Shown here: one piece after another, positions 9,087 to 17,944 of the stretch
Position numbering within the stretch: position 1 is the first letter of the stretch
How the letters are laid out: the number at the start of each line of letters is the position of its first letter
Origin: Eubacteriaceae bacterium CHKCI004
GTDB lineage: Bacteria; Bacillota; Clostridia; Lachnospirales; Lachnospiraceae
Direction of reading: 5' to 3'
Assembly (NCBI GenBank): GCA_900016875.1
Contig: FCNR01000023.1
Span: 186,001-250,000, forward strand
DNA length: 64,000 nucleotides
Program-made: the position numbers and the translations under genes
Notes under the pieces: generated by a model
Databases searched by the model: none
Told to the model about the DNA's origin: nothing
The model's input: the letters and a program-made list of their open reading frames with translations, nothing else

Positions 9087-9332
9087 TTATTTCTCTGCAA
9101 ATGTTTCTTCTGCCTCAACTTCTTCCGGAGCCTTCCTTCTCGCCTGTTGCTCCCGCGCCAGACGTTCCTTCGCTTCCTCCACGGACTCTCCATCCTTCGT
9201 GAGGAACTCATCCACAAATGCGTCTGAGATCTTTCCGAAGCCGCCGACCACTCCGTTTTCGATTTTTTTGTAGCCGGCCACCACATGCTCTGCGATCTTT
9301 TCATTTGCCTTTACTAATTTTGATTTTGCCAA
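9087..9332 (-). CDS. Small helical cytosolic protein, first gene of operon
   Basis: 81 residues, starting at a TTG that has a strong AAGGAG site 8 nt upstream. Repeated Lys/Glu helical stretches (VKANEKIAEHVVAGYKKIENGVV, long amphipathic) and a charged C-terminus (AEETFAEK). I know similar small proteins from Lachnospiraceae genomes without a described role. It lies 28 nt before the four-helix membrane protein gene. Confidence 0.65.
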   Translation of the reverse strand: MAKSKLVKANEKIAEHVVAGYKKIENGVVGGFGKISDAFVDEFLTKDGESVEEAKERLAREQQARRKAPEEVEAEETFAEK

Positions 9333-9525
9333 GTTTTACTCTCCTTCCCTTCCAAGCCACCTTTTCGGACATTTCCTTATCAGTAATCTCTGTTTCGGCT
9401 CTCTGCTGTTTTTGTTTTCCGTTTCTGACTGTAAGATTACGCTCCTTCTGTTTCCGGTTTGTTTGCCAAATGTTTCTGAATTATTATTTTGCGGCATTTC
9501 TGAATTATTAATTTGTGGTCTTAAA

Positions 9526-9554
9526 TTGACATTTCCTCTTTTTCGTGCTAAAGT
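9526..9554 (+). promoter_or_regulatory. Sigma-A-type promoter of the T-box operon
   Basis: TTGACA at 9526-9531, a 17-bp spacer, and TAAAGT at 9549-9554. The start point would fall near 9561, right at the base of T-box stem I. Confidence 0.7.
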
Positions 9555-9560
9555 CTTATT

Positions 9561-9922
9561 AAACCTGTGAAGAAGAGTAAGTACCTCTGGCGGATGCTTT
9601 TCAGAGAGCCGCAGGCGGTGGAATTGCGGCATGTCAAAACCGGAGAGAATGGACTTCTGAGGGCGAGCTGAAAATGTGCTGATAATCATTATGCCGCCGG
9701 ATGGCGCCGCAGATTGAGCGGACTGTATCATGGCGCATGACTGACACATTAGCAAATGAGTAGGCGGGCCGGAGATTTCACTCCGTTATCAAAACAAGCA
9801 TATGTCAGTATGCATGAGTGGGTGCACGGTAAGTGCATCAAGCCGGGTGGCACCGCAGGAGTAATTATGAAATGTATCGCTCTTGTCCCTGCAATATTTT
9901 GCGAGGGACAAGGGCTTTTTTT
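9561..9922 (+). ncRNA. T-box leader, specifier apparently UGG (tryptophan)
   Basis: Stem I shows AGAGTAAGTA at the base, the AGAGAG bulge at 9603-9608 and a GCCGC/GCGGC apical part. The T-box core GGGTGGCACCGC is at 9845-9856 and a terminator follows. In the specifier region, GAA-TGG-A at 9647-9653 follows the usual GAA-codon-A layout, so the codon is UGG. The acceptor-pairing UGGC (9848-9851) calls for a tRNA ending GCCA; bacterial tRNA-Trp has a G discriminator, which agrees. Uncharged tRNA-Trp would turn on the downstream dehydrogenase and transporter. Confidence 0.85.
9882..9922 (+). terminator. T-box-controlled intrinsic terminator
   Basis: CTTGTCCCT pairs with AGGGACAAG (9904-9912), followed by GGGC and seven T. 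It lies directly after the T-box core, as expected for the terminator/antiterminator switch. Confidence 0.85.
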
Positions 9923-9970
9923 ATTTCAAAAAATATTCCGTTGGAAATTCTTTGAAACAAAAAAGCCCGC

Positions 9971-10038
9971 CGGGCAGGATGCGCACTCGCGCGAAGCAGA
10001 AATTTGTCGCAAAAGCGACCGCGCTCGGCGCCAGAGTT
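9971..10038 (+). repeat. 68-bp repeat, copy 1 (inverted partner at 12384)
   Basis: Shares GGATGCGC, then TTTGTCG, AAAGCGACCGCG and TCGGCGC in the same order and spacing with the reverse complement of 12384-12450, roughly 80% identical. The two copies flank the T-box operon genes in opposite orientation. It is followed by a perfect 10-bp palindrome (AGAGTTCCGC / GCGGAACTCT, 10033-10054) just before the ribosome site of the dehydrogenase. Confidence 0.7.
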
Positions 10039-10085
10039 CCGCCTGCGGAACTCTGATTGTTCCTCATTAGGAAAGGAGAATATAT

Positions 10086-11180
10086 ATGAAGCTGGAAAAT
10101 TATGAAGTGCATCTGCCGAATTATTCCATCGGCAGTACCATTTATGACAAAATCGGACCGGTCTGCGAGTCCTATGGAAAGAAGGTTCTTGTGATCGGCG
10201 GCGAGAAAGCGCTGGCTGCCGCCTATGATAAGATCGCCTCCTATGTGGAGAAAACGAATCTTGAGATTATCGGCAAAGAGCTGTTCGGCAAGGACTGCAC
10301 CTACGCCACGGTGGAAAAGCTCCGCGCTCTGCCGGTGTATCAGGAGGCTGATATGGTCTTCGGCGTGGGTGGCGGCAAAGCCCTTGACACGGTGAAATGT
10401 CTTTGCATCACCGATGATAAACCGGTGTTTGCTTTCCCGACTATCGCCTCCAACTGCTCCGCCTGCACGTCGGTCTCCATCATGTACAACGATGACGGCA
10501 CATTTTTAAAGCCTCATTTCTTCGTGCGTCCGGTGATGCATTCGTTTATCGACACGGAAATCATCGCCAAAGCTCCGAGCCAGTACATGTGGGCGGGCAT
10601 CGGAGACACTTACGCCAAATATTATGAGGCGACCATTTCTTCCCGGAATGAGCGCCTGGAGCACTTTACCTCCCTGGGCGTGGCTGTGAGCCGCATGTGC
10701 CGGGATCCGCTCATGGATTACGGCCCGAAGGCTTTCGCCGACCATCAGAAAGGGCTTTGTACCTACGATGTGGAGCAGGTCATCCTCGCCATCGTGGTGA
10801 CCACAGGAATTGCTTCCATTTTCCTGACAAAGGACTTCACGCCGGATTACAACAGCGGTCTTGCCCACGCCATTTTCTATGCCATGACTTCCTATCCGGT
10901 CATCGAGGAACGGCACCTCCACGGAGAAGTGGTGGGCTTCGGCGTACTGCTGGCTCTCCTTGTGGACGGACAGTACGATGAATTTGAGAAGGTTTATGAG
11001 CTGAACCGGGCGGTGGGTCTGCCAGTTTCTCTGGAAGAAATTGAGATTACCGAAGAACAGTGGACGGAATGTATGAACCGGATTCCGGATATGTCCGATG
11101 TGGCACATTATCCGTATAAAGTTACTGTGGAAATGCTCAGCGATGCCATGGAGCGTCTGAAAGAAAGAGCAATGAAATAA
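10086..11180 (+). CDS. Iron-containing alcohol/2-hydroxyacid dehydrogenase (GldA/HcxA type)
   Basis: 364 residues. FGVGGGKALDTVKCL (from about 92) is the NAD(P) loop; D174, H261 and H279 (in GDTYAKYY, GLAHAIFY, HLHGEVVGFG) match the metal ligands of group III dehydrogenases. The family includes glycerol dehydrogenase and the E. coli hydroxycarboxylate dehydrogenase, which reduces 2-oxo acids. An AAAGGAG site precedes the ATG. Control by a tryptophan-type T-box suggests a substrate derived from tryptophan, for example indolepyruvate reduction to indolelactate; this is inference. Confidence 0.8.
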   Translation: MKLENYEVHLPNYSIGSTIYDKIGPVCESYGKKVLVIGGEKALAAAYDKIASYVEKTNLEIIGKELFGKDCTYATVEKLRALPVYQEADMVFGVGGGKALDTVKCLCITDDKPVFAFPTIASNCSACTSVSIMYNDDGTFLKPHFFVRPVMHSFIDTEIIAKAPSQYMWAGIGDTYAKYYEATISSRNERLEHFTSLGVAVSRMCRDPLMDYGPKAFADHQKGLCTYDVEQVILAIVVTTGIASIFLTKDFTPDYNSGLAHAIFYAMTSYPVIEERHLHGEVVGFGVLLALLVDGQYDEFEKVYELNRAVGLPVSLEEIEITEEQWTECMNRIPDMSDVAHYPYKVTVEMLSDAMERLKERAMK

Positions 11181-11201
11181 AAAAGAAAAGGGAAGAAAAC
11201 A

Positions 11202-12371
11202 ATGAAAAATAAAAAATCAGCCGCCATTATCCTTGGCGTATCCTTCGTGTGGTTTACCACACATTTCGGGGGCGGCTTCGCCTCCGGCGCACAGATTTAC
11301 AGTTATTATGTGCGCTACGGTATCTACTGTCTGCTGATGCCGGTCTTTGCCATGCTGTACAATGCGATCTTCTTCGCCTATAGCCTGCGTTTTGCCAGAA
11401 AACATGAAGTTTACGATTACCGTTCCTACAACAACGCCTTTTACGGCAGATTCGCTCCCGTTTTTTCCAACCTCTTTGAGGTTCTGTACATTTGCGTCAT
11501 GTGCGTGGCTCCCGCCGTGGCCTTCGCCACCGGCGGCGCGACACTGAGCGCTCTGACGGGACTGCCGTACCTGCTTTGTACCCTTATCATCGGCGTCTTT
11601 ATCTTTGTGGTTGCCATTTTCGGCACCGACCTGGTGCGCAAGGTGGCATCCGTGCTGTCCATCTGCATCATTGCCGGCCTGCTGATTGTGTACATTCCAA
11701 ATATCATCGCCGGCCTGCCGCAGATTGCCGACGCCATGGACGCTATGACCGCCCAGAAGCTGCCGCTGTCCAGCGCCCTTTACTCCGCGTTTATCTACGG
11801 AACCTTCCAGCTCTCCAACATCGCGGTCTTCGTCCAGCACGCCAAATCCTTTGAGAATCCGGGCGACGCCGTAAAGAGCATGGGCGTCGGCTTCGTGGTC
11901 AACGCCCTGATGATGGTCATGGTAGTTCTCGGTCTGATGACTGTATACACCAACCCGGAAGCAGCCACCCAGGACGTGCCGACCCTTTTCATGGTACAAA
12001 ACGGCGTGGGCGCTTCCTTCATGACGCCGCTCATTTCCATCCTGATCATCCTTGGCGCCGTATCAACGGCAGTCAACATGGTCGCCGCCATGGTAAAACG
12101 AATCTGCGGATCCGGAGAGAAAACAGCAGCGCCGCAGCCGCAGGGTAAAGCTGCCGCTGACAAAAACAATGCAGACAAAACCGGCCTGCGCATTTCCCGC
12201 AAAGAAATCCTCGCCGCCCTCATCTGCTGCATCGTGGACTTCGGCATCGCCCAGTTCGGGCTGCTGACGCTGATTCAGCGGGCGTACAGCATCATCGCCT
12301 ATCTCGCCATTCCTGTGATCCTGATTCCGTATGTGATCCATATGATCGTGACGCGAATGGACACGAAATAG
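11202..12371 (+). CDS. YkvI-like transporter of the APC/LeuT-type fold
   Basis: 389 residues with about ten membrane helices. The first helix contains the broken-helix motif FGGGFASGAQ typical of YkvI-like members of the amino-acid transporter superfamily. A hydrophilic insert of some 30 residues (about 305-335, rich in Ala, Lys and Asn) separates the last helices. It starts 21 nt after the dehydrogenase, so both are read from the T-box. The T-box makes uptake of tryptophan or an indole acid the best guess. Confidence 0.75.
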   Translation: MKNKKSAAIILGVSFVWFTTHFGGGFASGAQIYSYYVRYGIYCLLMPVFAMLYNAIFFAYSLRFARKHEVYDYRSYNNAFYGRFAPVFSNLFEVLYICVMCVAPAVAFATGGATLSALTGLPYLLCTLIIGVFIFVVAIFGTDLVRKVASVLSICIIAGLLIVYIPNIIAGLPQIADAMDAMTAQKLPLSSALYSAFIYGTFQLSNIAVFVQHAKSFENPGDAVKSMGVGFVVNALMMVMVVLGLMTVYTNPEAATQDVPTLFMVQNGVGASFMTPLISILIILGAVSTAVNMVAAMVKRICGSGEKTAAPQPQGKAAADKNNADKTGLRISRKEILAALICCIVDFGIAQFGLLTLIQRAYSIIAYLAIPVILIPYVIHMIVTRMDTK

Positions 12372-12383
12372 CGAACCAGAAAA

Positions 12384-12450
12384 AACTCTCGCGCCGAACG
12401 CGGTCGCTTTAACGACAAAATTCTATTTCGCATGAGGCGCATCCTTCCCG
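12384..12450 (-). repeat. 68-bp repeat, copy 2
   Basis: Inverted relative to the copy at 9971-10038, with conserved blocks GGATGCGC, TTTTGTCG, AAAGCGACCGCG and TCGGCGC. It begins 13 bp after the transporter stop codon. A weaker relative of its 5' part (CTCGCGCGAAGCAGGAAT) lies at 34952-34969 in the ABC-F leader. Confidence 0.65.
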
Positions 12451-12480
12451 GAGAGCTTTTGTATTATAGAAATATCTTAA

Positions 12481-12591
12481 AACAACAAGGACTGCTGCAA
12501 CAGCATATGCCCTCTCAAAATATCGTGTGTACTGTGACATACGATATTTTGATTCCTGAGAATATGCTTTGCGGCAGTCCGTTTTTGTTGT
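12481..12591. repeat. 111-bp imperfect palindrome (MITE-like)
   Basis: Arms pair in blocks: ACAACAAGGACTGC with GCAGTCC-GTTTTTGTTGT, AGCATAT with AATATGCT, and CAAAATATCGT with ACGATATTTTG, leaving a 12-nt loop. No T-run follows directly and no clear target duplication was seen. It fills most of the gap between the transporter and the nuclease remnant, so it could be a small non-autonomous element or a long bidirectional terminator. Confidence 0.55.
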
Positions 12592-12640
12592 CGACTTATG
12601 GTAATATTTTTCTGTTTTATTGTGATGTTTTCAGTTCATT

Positions 12641-14088
12641 TTATTGTACATATTTTTCAATCATACATTCATGCTTTTTGCTCTCCCTATCATAGGCAAT
12701 TCCAACCAAAAGCAGATTATCCATGTAATCTTCCAACGCACCGGCATATTGCTTTTCTTTTATCTGTTTAATGGCTCCCTGTACAGAATGGTTCCATTTC
12801 AGTTCAACTATCAAAGCCGGCTTACTTACATGTTTCCGTGGGATAAATACCATATCGGCATAGCCTTGTCCAATTCAGCAGCTACGGTTTCAGCATCCAT
12901 CCGAATGGTCGCCTCCAATAATTCCTCCGATGCCTGCAGCGCCGCCGAGATTCCTTCCCATCCGCTGTACTCCACCGCATTTTTAAATTCATCAGAAATC
13001 TCCTGATTAGGAATAAAAACTTCTTTGCTTTTCGAATCATAGGCCAGATATCCCAGATGGATTAACAATGTCAAAACATCATCCTTGTTTTTTATATTTG
13101 ACATATCATTCTGGAAGGTTCTTGTATTAATTTTGCATCGAAGCCCTCCCAGCATGGAAATAATAGCCTCTTTTAAACCATCCAGGTTCATATCTATATA
13201 ATATTTTAAAGATTCATACGTCTCTGTTTCTGTCCAATAATCGCCAAATTCTCCGTTTTTTATTGCCTGAATGATAGAATTCGGACTGTATACCGATGGT
13301 ATCCTGCTGAAAGAATATCCGTCATACCATCTTTTTGCTTCGTCAAAATCCAGTTGATAGTCTTCACACAGCCTTTTTACTTCTTCTTCTGTAAATCCAA
13401 CATATTCCGCCAGCTTTGCCGGCTGTATCATTGTGTACTCCTGAAAATCTGTCAGCGCCGACTGCGTACCATACTTTTTGATAGGAAGGATTCCGGTCAT
13501 ATAAGCTGCTTCGATCATCTTATCTGTCACGCTGCTTTTAAACATTCCACGCAGCAGCTGAAGATATTCTTTCTGCAGAACCACATTTTCCTTTGCCTCT
13601 CTGAACAAAGCATCCCATTCATCGATAATAACAATAAATTTATCTCCTGTCCTGTCACTGATATCACTTAATGCAACAGGCAAAGACTTCTGCTCCACTG
13701 TGCTGTCAGGAAAGGCATTTTGCAGCTCTTTGATGACTTCCCGCTGCATATACTTCACGGTATCTTCCACACGCTCTGCAGTAGATATAAACCATGTAAT
13801 ATCAAGATAAATAACATTATAGCGATTTCTGTACTTTTCGAAACTTTCTGTATCTGCTATCTTTAAATCCCTGAATAATTCAGACGAATCACAAGCTTTA
13901 TCATAATAGGCACACAGCATCTGCGTGGCAAATGACTTGCCAAAACGTCTTGGTCTGCTGACACAGGTCAGCTTTTCTTTTGTTCCAAGGGTACTGTTTA
14001 CAAAATCAATCAACATTGATTTGTCAACATATAATCCTTTACGGATGGATGCAAATCCCGCATTTCCCAAATTCAAATACCGACCCAT
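12641..14088 (-). pseudogene. AAA-ATPase_like/PD-(D/E)XK protein, split by internal deletion
   Basis: The first part from ATG 14088 (GGAGAG site) has the AAA-ATPase_like pattern: MGRYLNLGNAGFASIRKG, YVDKSMLIDF, the P-loop RPRRFGKS, and VIIDEWDALF. It runs to TVAAELDKA and ends after a short out-of-frame tail. A second frame (12641-12853) resumes with ADMVFIPRKH and IVELKWN, the D and ExK of the PD-(D/E)XK nuclease domain, to the family end. About 40 residues that normally separate the two are missing and the frame is shifted. Related proteins are abundant anaerobe accessory genes of unknown role. Confidence 0.8.
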
Positions 14089-14311
14089 CTGCAACTCTCC
14101 TTCCCTGTCCATGCAGCACCTGTTTTTACAATTCCCGAACACTACTTCCTTTTATACTATCTGCATCGAGTCCTGACGTCACTCATTCCTGACAGTATTT
14201 ATCTTAATAATCATTATATCAAATTATTCTTATACTGTACAAGGCTCATCTATATACCTTGCGTATATTTCTATCTTATTGGAAGTTATTCTCCGTTGAA
14301 ATATACATTCT

Positions 14312-15277
14312 CTATCCTTCCATTGTATTTCCCGGAAACTCCCGGTACGCCAGCTTCTCTTTCCGGTACTCCCGCGGTGTGCAGCTGTAAAACCGTTTAA
14401 ACATTTTGGAGAAATGACTGGGGCTGTCAAAACCGCAGGACACCGCCGTCTCCGAAATGCTCCTGGACGGTTCTCTGAGCAGAAGCTCCGCTCCCTGCAT
14501 CACTCTGTATTTGAGCGCGTACTGCATGGGCGACATCCGAAGATTACGTCTGAAACAGCGCAGGCATTCCCGCTCTCCAAGGGCCGCCGCTCCGGCAACG
14601 TCCGACAGACTGATATTCTCCTGATAATGATGATGGATAAATTCCAGCATCTCCTGCATCCGGAGATTATCCTGATTCAGCCCCGTCCTGGTTCCTGCTC
14701 GGTTTCCTGTTCCGCTTCCTGTTTTCCCGTTTCCGTCGGTTTCCGGGAACTGCCCGCAGAGAAACAGGCAGATCTTCGATACATTTTCCCGAACCGTAAA
14801 TTCAAAGCCCGGAACATCACCGGCCAGCGCTTCAAACGCCCTGGCAAAGCACCCGATTTGTTCCTGTCCGGTCTCGCCATCCAGATAATATCCGTCAAAC
14901 GACGGATGATTGATGAGGGGCAAAATGTATTTTACCGAGAAAGCTGATTCTTTCTCGCCCGCCACCAGCTTCGGATGGTAGACCAGCGACTGCAGTTCAC
15001 ATTCCGGCGCCGCTGAAATGTAATGGAGAATATTTGAGTTTATGATAAAACAGTCTCCCGCATTCAAATGATACGTTTTCGCCGGGAGCAGCAGCGTGAG
15101 CGCTCCGCTTTTTATGTATATGATTTCCATTTCCTCATGCCAGTGCCACGGAAACTCCCGCCTTGTCTGTTCACTATACCGGTCCCAGTATCCCGCACAG
15201 GGAAATTCAATGCTCCCGTGGGGTTTCAGCTCTTTCCGGCTGGGATTAATATTTATCGAACATGTATTCAGTCCCAT
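14312..15277 (-). CDS. AraC-family transcriptional regulator
   Basis: 321 residues from the ATG at 15277, which has an AAGGAG site. The N-terminal half is a cupin-type sensor (FPWHWHEEMEIIYIKSG, then a gap, LNAGDCFIINSN). The C-terminal half has two helix-turn-helix units, ending with the AraC signature SETAVSCGFDSPSHFSKMFK. Between them is a Gly/Thr-rich linker (about 200-222) encoded by a repetitive stretch. It is transcribed away from the PHP-domain gene, which is its likely target. The ligand is unknown, but the cupin suggests a sugar or small metabolite. Confidence 0.9.
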   Translation of the reverse strand: MGLNTCSININPSRKELKPHGSIEFPCAGYWDRYSEQTRREFPWHWHEEMEIIYIKSGALTLLLPAKTYHLNAGDCFIINSNILHYISAAPECELQSLVYHPKLVAGEKESAFSVKYILPLINHPSFDGYYLDGETGQEQIGCFARAFEALAGDVPGFEFTVRENVSKICLFLCGQFPETDGNGKTGSGTGNRAGTRTGLNQDNLRMQEMLEFIHHHYQENISLSDVAGAAALGERECLRCFRRNLRMSPMQYALKYRVMQGAELLLREPSRSISETAVSCGFDSPSHFSKMFKRFYSCTPREYRKEKLAYREFPGNTMEG

Positions 15278-15566
15278 TTTTATACTCCTTATCATATTCC
15301 ACTCAATCGCGATGACACTTTTCATCATATTCCGGCCAATCACAATGTTTTTGCTGACAGATATTCCCTAATGGCCGTCAAAAAACACTCAAACACAGTA
15401 ATGGTCGTTTTTGTTATAGTATATGTCCAGAATCGCCTTGTTTCAATACTTATATGGCGATATTTTTATCATAAATCTTAATTATATTCTCAGAGACAAA
15501 CAGTGGCAACGCCACATTACGCCACATTTTTCTCTGCATTTTTCAGGTTATCCACAGGAGGCTATC

Positions 15567-16466
15567 ATGATTGATTTACATATGCACAGTTATTACAGCA
15601 ACGATGGGGAATTCTCCCCTTCAGAATTGGTGAAGAAATGTACAGAGCAGGACATTTCTATCATGTCCATCGCGGATCATAACACAGTCCGGGCCACAGA
15701 CGAAGCGCTGGAAGCCGCCCGCGCGGCGGGCATCGCCTTTCTTCCCGGCATAGAAATTGACTGCACCTATGAGAACACAAACTTTCACATGCTTGGGTAC
15801 GGCATCCGCTGGCAAAACCGCATTTTTGCCGAAATCGAAAACAGCATCCGCCGGCAGGGTCAGTCCGTCTCCCTGCATATGCTGGAAAAAACCCGGGAGC
15901 TGGGATTCGATGTGACGGAAGCCGACATGGAGCAAATGGCTGCCGGCAGTTACTGGCCGGAAACCTGGACCGGAGAAATGTTTGCGGAATTCCTTTTATC
16001 TCAACCGCAGTACAAGAATCATCCTCTTTTACTTCCGTACCGGGAAGGCGGCGCCCGCAGCGATAATCCATATGTGAACTTTTACTGGGATTATTATTCA
16101 CAGGGAAAACCCTGCTATGCGGAAATGTATTATCCTGACATGGAACAGATCATCGAAATCATCCACGAAAATGACGGTCTGGCGGTGCTGGCACATCCTC
16201 ACATCAACCTGAAAGGAAAAAAACAGCTCCTCGAAGGAATCATTGGACTTGGCATTGATGGCATCGAAGCATACAGCAGCTACCATTCCCAGACACAGAT
16301 CAACGAGACACTGTCTGCCGCCCGGCAGCACGGACTATTCGTTACCTGCGGCAGCGATTTTCACGGAAAAACAAAGCCTTCCATCGAACTTCGGCAGCAC
16401 GGCTGTACTCTACCGGGAGAACAGATGGAGAAACAAATGGCTCGACTGCTGGAAAAGGCACTGTAA
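15567..16466 (+). CDS. PHP-domain metal phosphoesterase
   Basis: 299 residues from the ATG at 15567 with a strong AGGAGG site. Motifs DLHMHSYYSNDGEFSP, SIADHNTV, LPGIEIDC, VLAHPH and CGSDFHG are the PHP metal ligands in order. Such stand-alone enzymes (YciV/RnaM-like or 3',5'-nucleotide phosphatases) hydrolyse small phosphate esters or short RNA ends. An insert at about 125-175 carries several aromatic residues and is specific to a subfamily. Monocistronic, with a terminator at 16519. Confidence 0.85.
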   Translation: MIDLHMHSYYSNDGEFSPSELVKKCTEQDISIMSIADHNTVRATDEALEAARAAGIAFLPGIEIDCTYENTNFHMLGYGIRWQNRIFAEIENSIRRQGQSVSLHMLEKTRELGFDVTEADMEQMAAGSYWPETWTGEMFAEFLLSQPQYKNHPLLLPYREGGARSDNPYVNFYWDYYSQGKPCYAEMYYPDMEQIIEIIHENDGLAVLAHPHINLKGKKQLLEGIIGLGIDGIEAYSSYHSQTQINETLSAARQHGLFVTCGSDFHGKTKPSIELRQHGCTLPGEQMEKQMARLLEKAL

Positions 16467-16518
16467 GAAAACAGTGGCGCGGCTGAAAAACTTTTGAGAC
16501 TATCTTATAAAACAATAA

Positions 16519-16555
16519 GGGGCGGTATATGTAATCCCGCCTCTTTCTTTTTCTG
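16519..16555 (+). terminator. Terminator after PHP gene
   Basis: GGGGCGG pairs with CCGCCTC across an 11-nt loop, followed by TTTCTTTTT. Confidence 0.75.
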
Positions 16556-16575
16556 TCATAAATATCTTTCATCTG

Positions 16576-16998
16576 TCAGAATGCAATCTCATACCGCACT
16601 CCCTCAGAAAAGAGAATCCCTTCTGTCAAACGAATACACAAGATACAGGTATTCTCATCATCGAAGTCCATGTGACCGTTTTCAATCCACTCGGAAAACG
16701 CCTGTTTTAATTTAGCGGCAATAGACACATTTTCTTCTTTTCCGTAATATCCCAGACTATACGCCTTCCCATGAGCTGTAAACCACTCTCCGGAAACCGC
16801 CACCAAAGGATTTTTCTCAATATGACGCATCTTATTGGACTGCGCATGCGTAATCACATAAAACGCCCCATCACTATAAAATGCGTTGACATTACGCACA
16901 TAAGGCACATTATTTTCCGAAGTTGCCAGCGCAATCAGAGTATCTTTGCCAAACCGTTCTGTCAATATTCGTTCTGTTTTCTCATTTAATTTTTCCAT
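16576..16998 (-). CDS. Pyridoxamine 5'-phosphate oxidase-like flavin protein
   Basis: 140 residues starting at ATG 16998 behind a GGAGGTG site. Split-barrel features: LIALATSENNVPYVRNVNAFY at the start, FYVITHAQSNKMRHIEKNP (phosphate contact) and VSGEWFTAHGKAYSLG. Members bind FMN, F420 or heme and often reduce or sequester small molecules. The exact substrate cannot be predicted. Monocistronic, and convergent with the PHP gene. Confidence 0.8.
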   Translation of the reverse strand: MEKLNEKTERILTERFGKDTLIALATSENNVPYVRNVNAFYSDGAFYVITHAQSNKMRHIEKNPLVAVSGEWFTAHGKAYSLGYYGKEENVSIAAKLKQAFSEWIENGHMDFDDENTCILCIRLTEGILFSEGVRYEIAF

Positions 16999-17234
16999 AA
17001 ACACACCTCCGAAATGCTTTTTCTTACAATAATATATACCCTCTGTAAATGCAACGGTTATTTTTCACAATATCTGCCACAGAGTCAGAGATTATCAGCT
17101 GCAAAGATTCATATCTGCAAAAACAATTTGACAAATACACCTTCCAGTCCTATGATGATTACATTGTAAAAAACATAAAATATGACCATTTCAGAGCAGC
17201 CCGCTCCATCTGCGCCGCTGCCAAAGGAGGAACC

Positions 17235-17654
17235 ATGGAATACAGAAGATTTGACAATACGATCATCGCGCGCATCGACAAAGGCGAAGAGATTCTGGAA
17301 CAGGTAAAGGCCATCGCCCTTCAGGAGAATATCAAGCTTGCCAGTGTGCAGGCTCTCGGCGCCGTCAATCATTTCATCGCCGGCGTCTTCAAGACTGACG
17401 AGAAAAAATATTACTCCAACACATTTGACGGCAGCTTTGAGATTGTATCCCTCACGGGAACCATCAACACCATGAACGATGAATTTTACTGTCATCTGCA
17501 CATGAGTGCCGGCGACGACAAAGGCCATGTCTTCGGCGGTCATCTGAACGAAGCGACAGTCAGCGCCACCTGCGAGATGGTCATTCAGATCATCGGCGGC
17601 AAAGTGGACCGGTATTTTGATGAGGAGATTGGATTGAATCTGTTTCGGTTTTAA
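17235..17654 (+). CDS. PCC/DUF296-domain protein
   Basis: 139 residues, ATG at 17235 with an AAAGGAGG site. Pattern ARIDKGEEILEQVKAIA, SVQALGAVNHFIAGVF, LTGTINTM, CHLHMSAGD and VFGGHLNEATVSATCEM is that of PCC-domain proteins, which form trimers and in plants bind AT-rich DNA. In bacteria they are uncharacterised. The three conserved His/Glu of CHLH and GGHL may bind a metal. Followed by a strong terminator. Confidence 0.85.
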   Translation: MEYRRFDNTIIARIDKGEEILEQVKAIALQENIKLASVQALGAVNHFIAGVFKTDEKKYYSNTFDGSFEIVSLTGTINTMNDEFYCHLHMSAGDDKGHVFGGHLNEATVSATCEMVIQIIGGKVDRYFDEEIGLNLFRF

Positions 17655-17691
17655 CTATGTATTACCGGGAAACTTTATATTAGCTAAAAAC

Positions 17692-17735
17692 GGGGACGCA
17701 GGCGGCATACTTTTTTCGCCTACGTCCCCTTTGTT
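17692..17735 (+). terminator. Terminator after PCC-domain gene
   Basis: GGGGACGCAGGCG pairs with CGCCTACGTCCCC (one 2-nt internal mismatch) around a loop containing TTTTTT, then TTTGTTTTC. Confidence 0.8.
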
Positions 17736-17788
17736 TTCAGTTTTACACCTGCCTGTCCCACACCCGACTTCAGTCATTCGTTTATTGC

Positions 17789-17820
17789 GCCTGCTTATTC
17801 CACAACTATCCCAGAATATC
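17789..17820 (-). repeat. Duplicated fragment of the XRE gene 3' end
   Basis: About 32 bp (GCCTGCTTATTCCACAACT, then TCCCAGAATATCC) repeat 18439-18471, which encodes the last residues (GQLWNKQA) of the XRE regulator, with a single substitution. It is a direct repeat about 650 bp away, in the same orientation, and lies just downstream of the truncated HEPN gene. Confidence 0.75.
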
Positions 17821-17845
17821 CATTTCTTCAATCATCTGATTGTTC

Positions 17846-17944
17846 CTAATTATTATCAAAACACATTTTTGCGCTTCTGTAAGTTTCTTCCGCAAGAGAA
17901 AATCTGTATTTTGACAATTCTGCATCTTTACCTATATCATGCAC
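17846..17944 (-). pseudogene. HEPN-domain fragment, partner of the nucleotidyltransferase
   Basis: A GTG overlaps the stop of the nucleotidyltransferase gene (GTGCATGA). The frame reads AELSKYRFSLAEETYRSAKMCF and DNN and then stops after 32 codons. This is the first helix of a HEPN protein, normally about 130 residues; the RxxxxH active site is absent. Sequence beyond the stop is unrelated and includes the duplicated XRE tail, so the gene was cut by a rearrangement. Confidence 0.6.

Noticed and set aside
7521-9227. Plus-strand open frame of 568 codons
   Set aside because: It runs antisense over the TauE and small-protein genes, with Pro/His/Ser/Arg-rich composition typical of a shadow frame.
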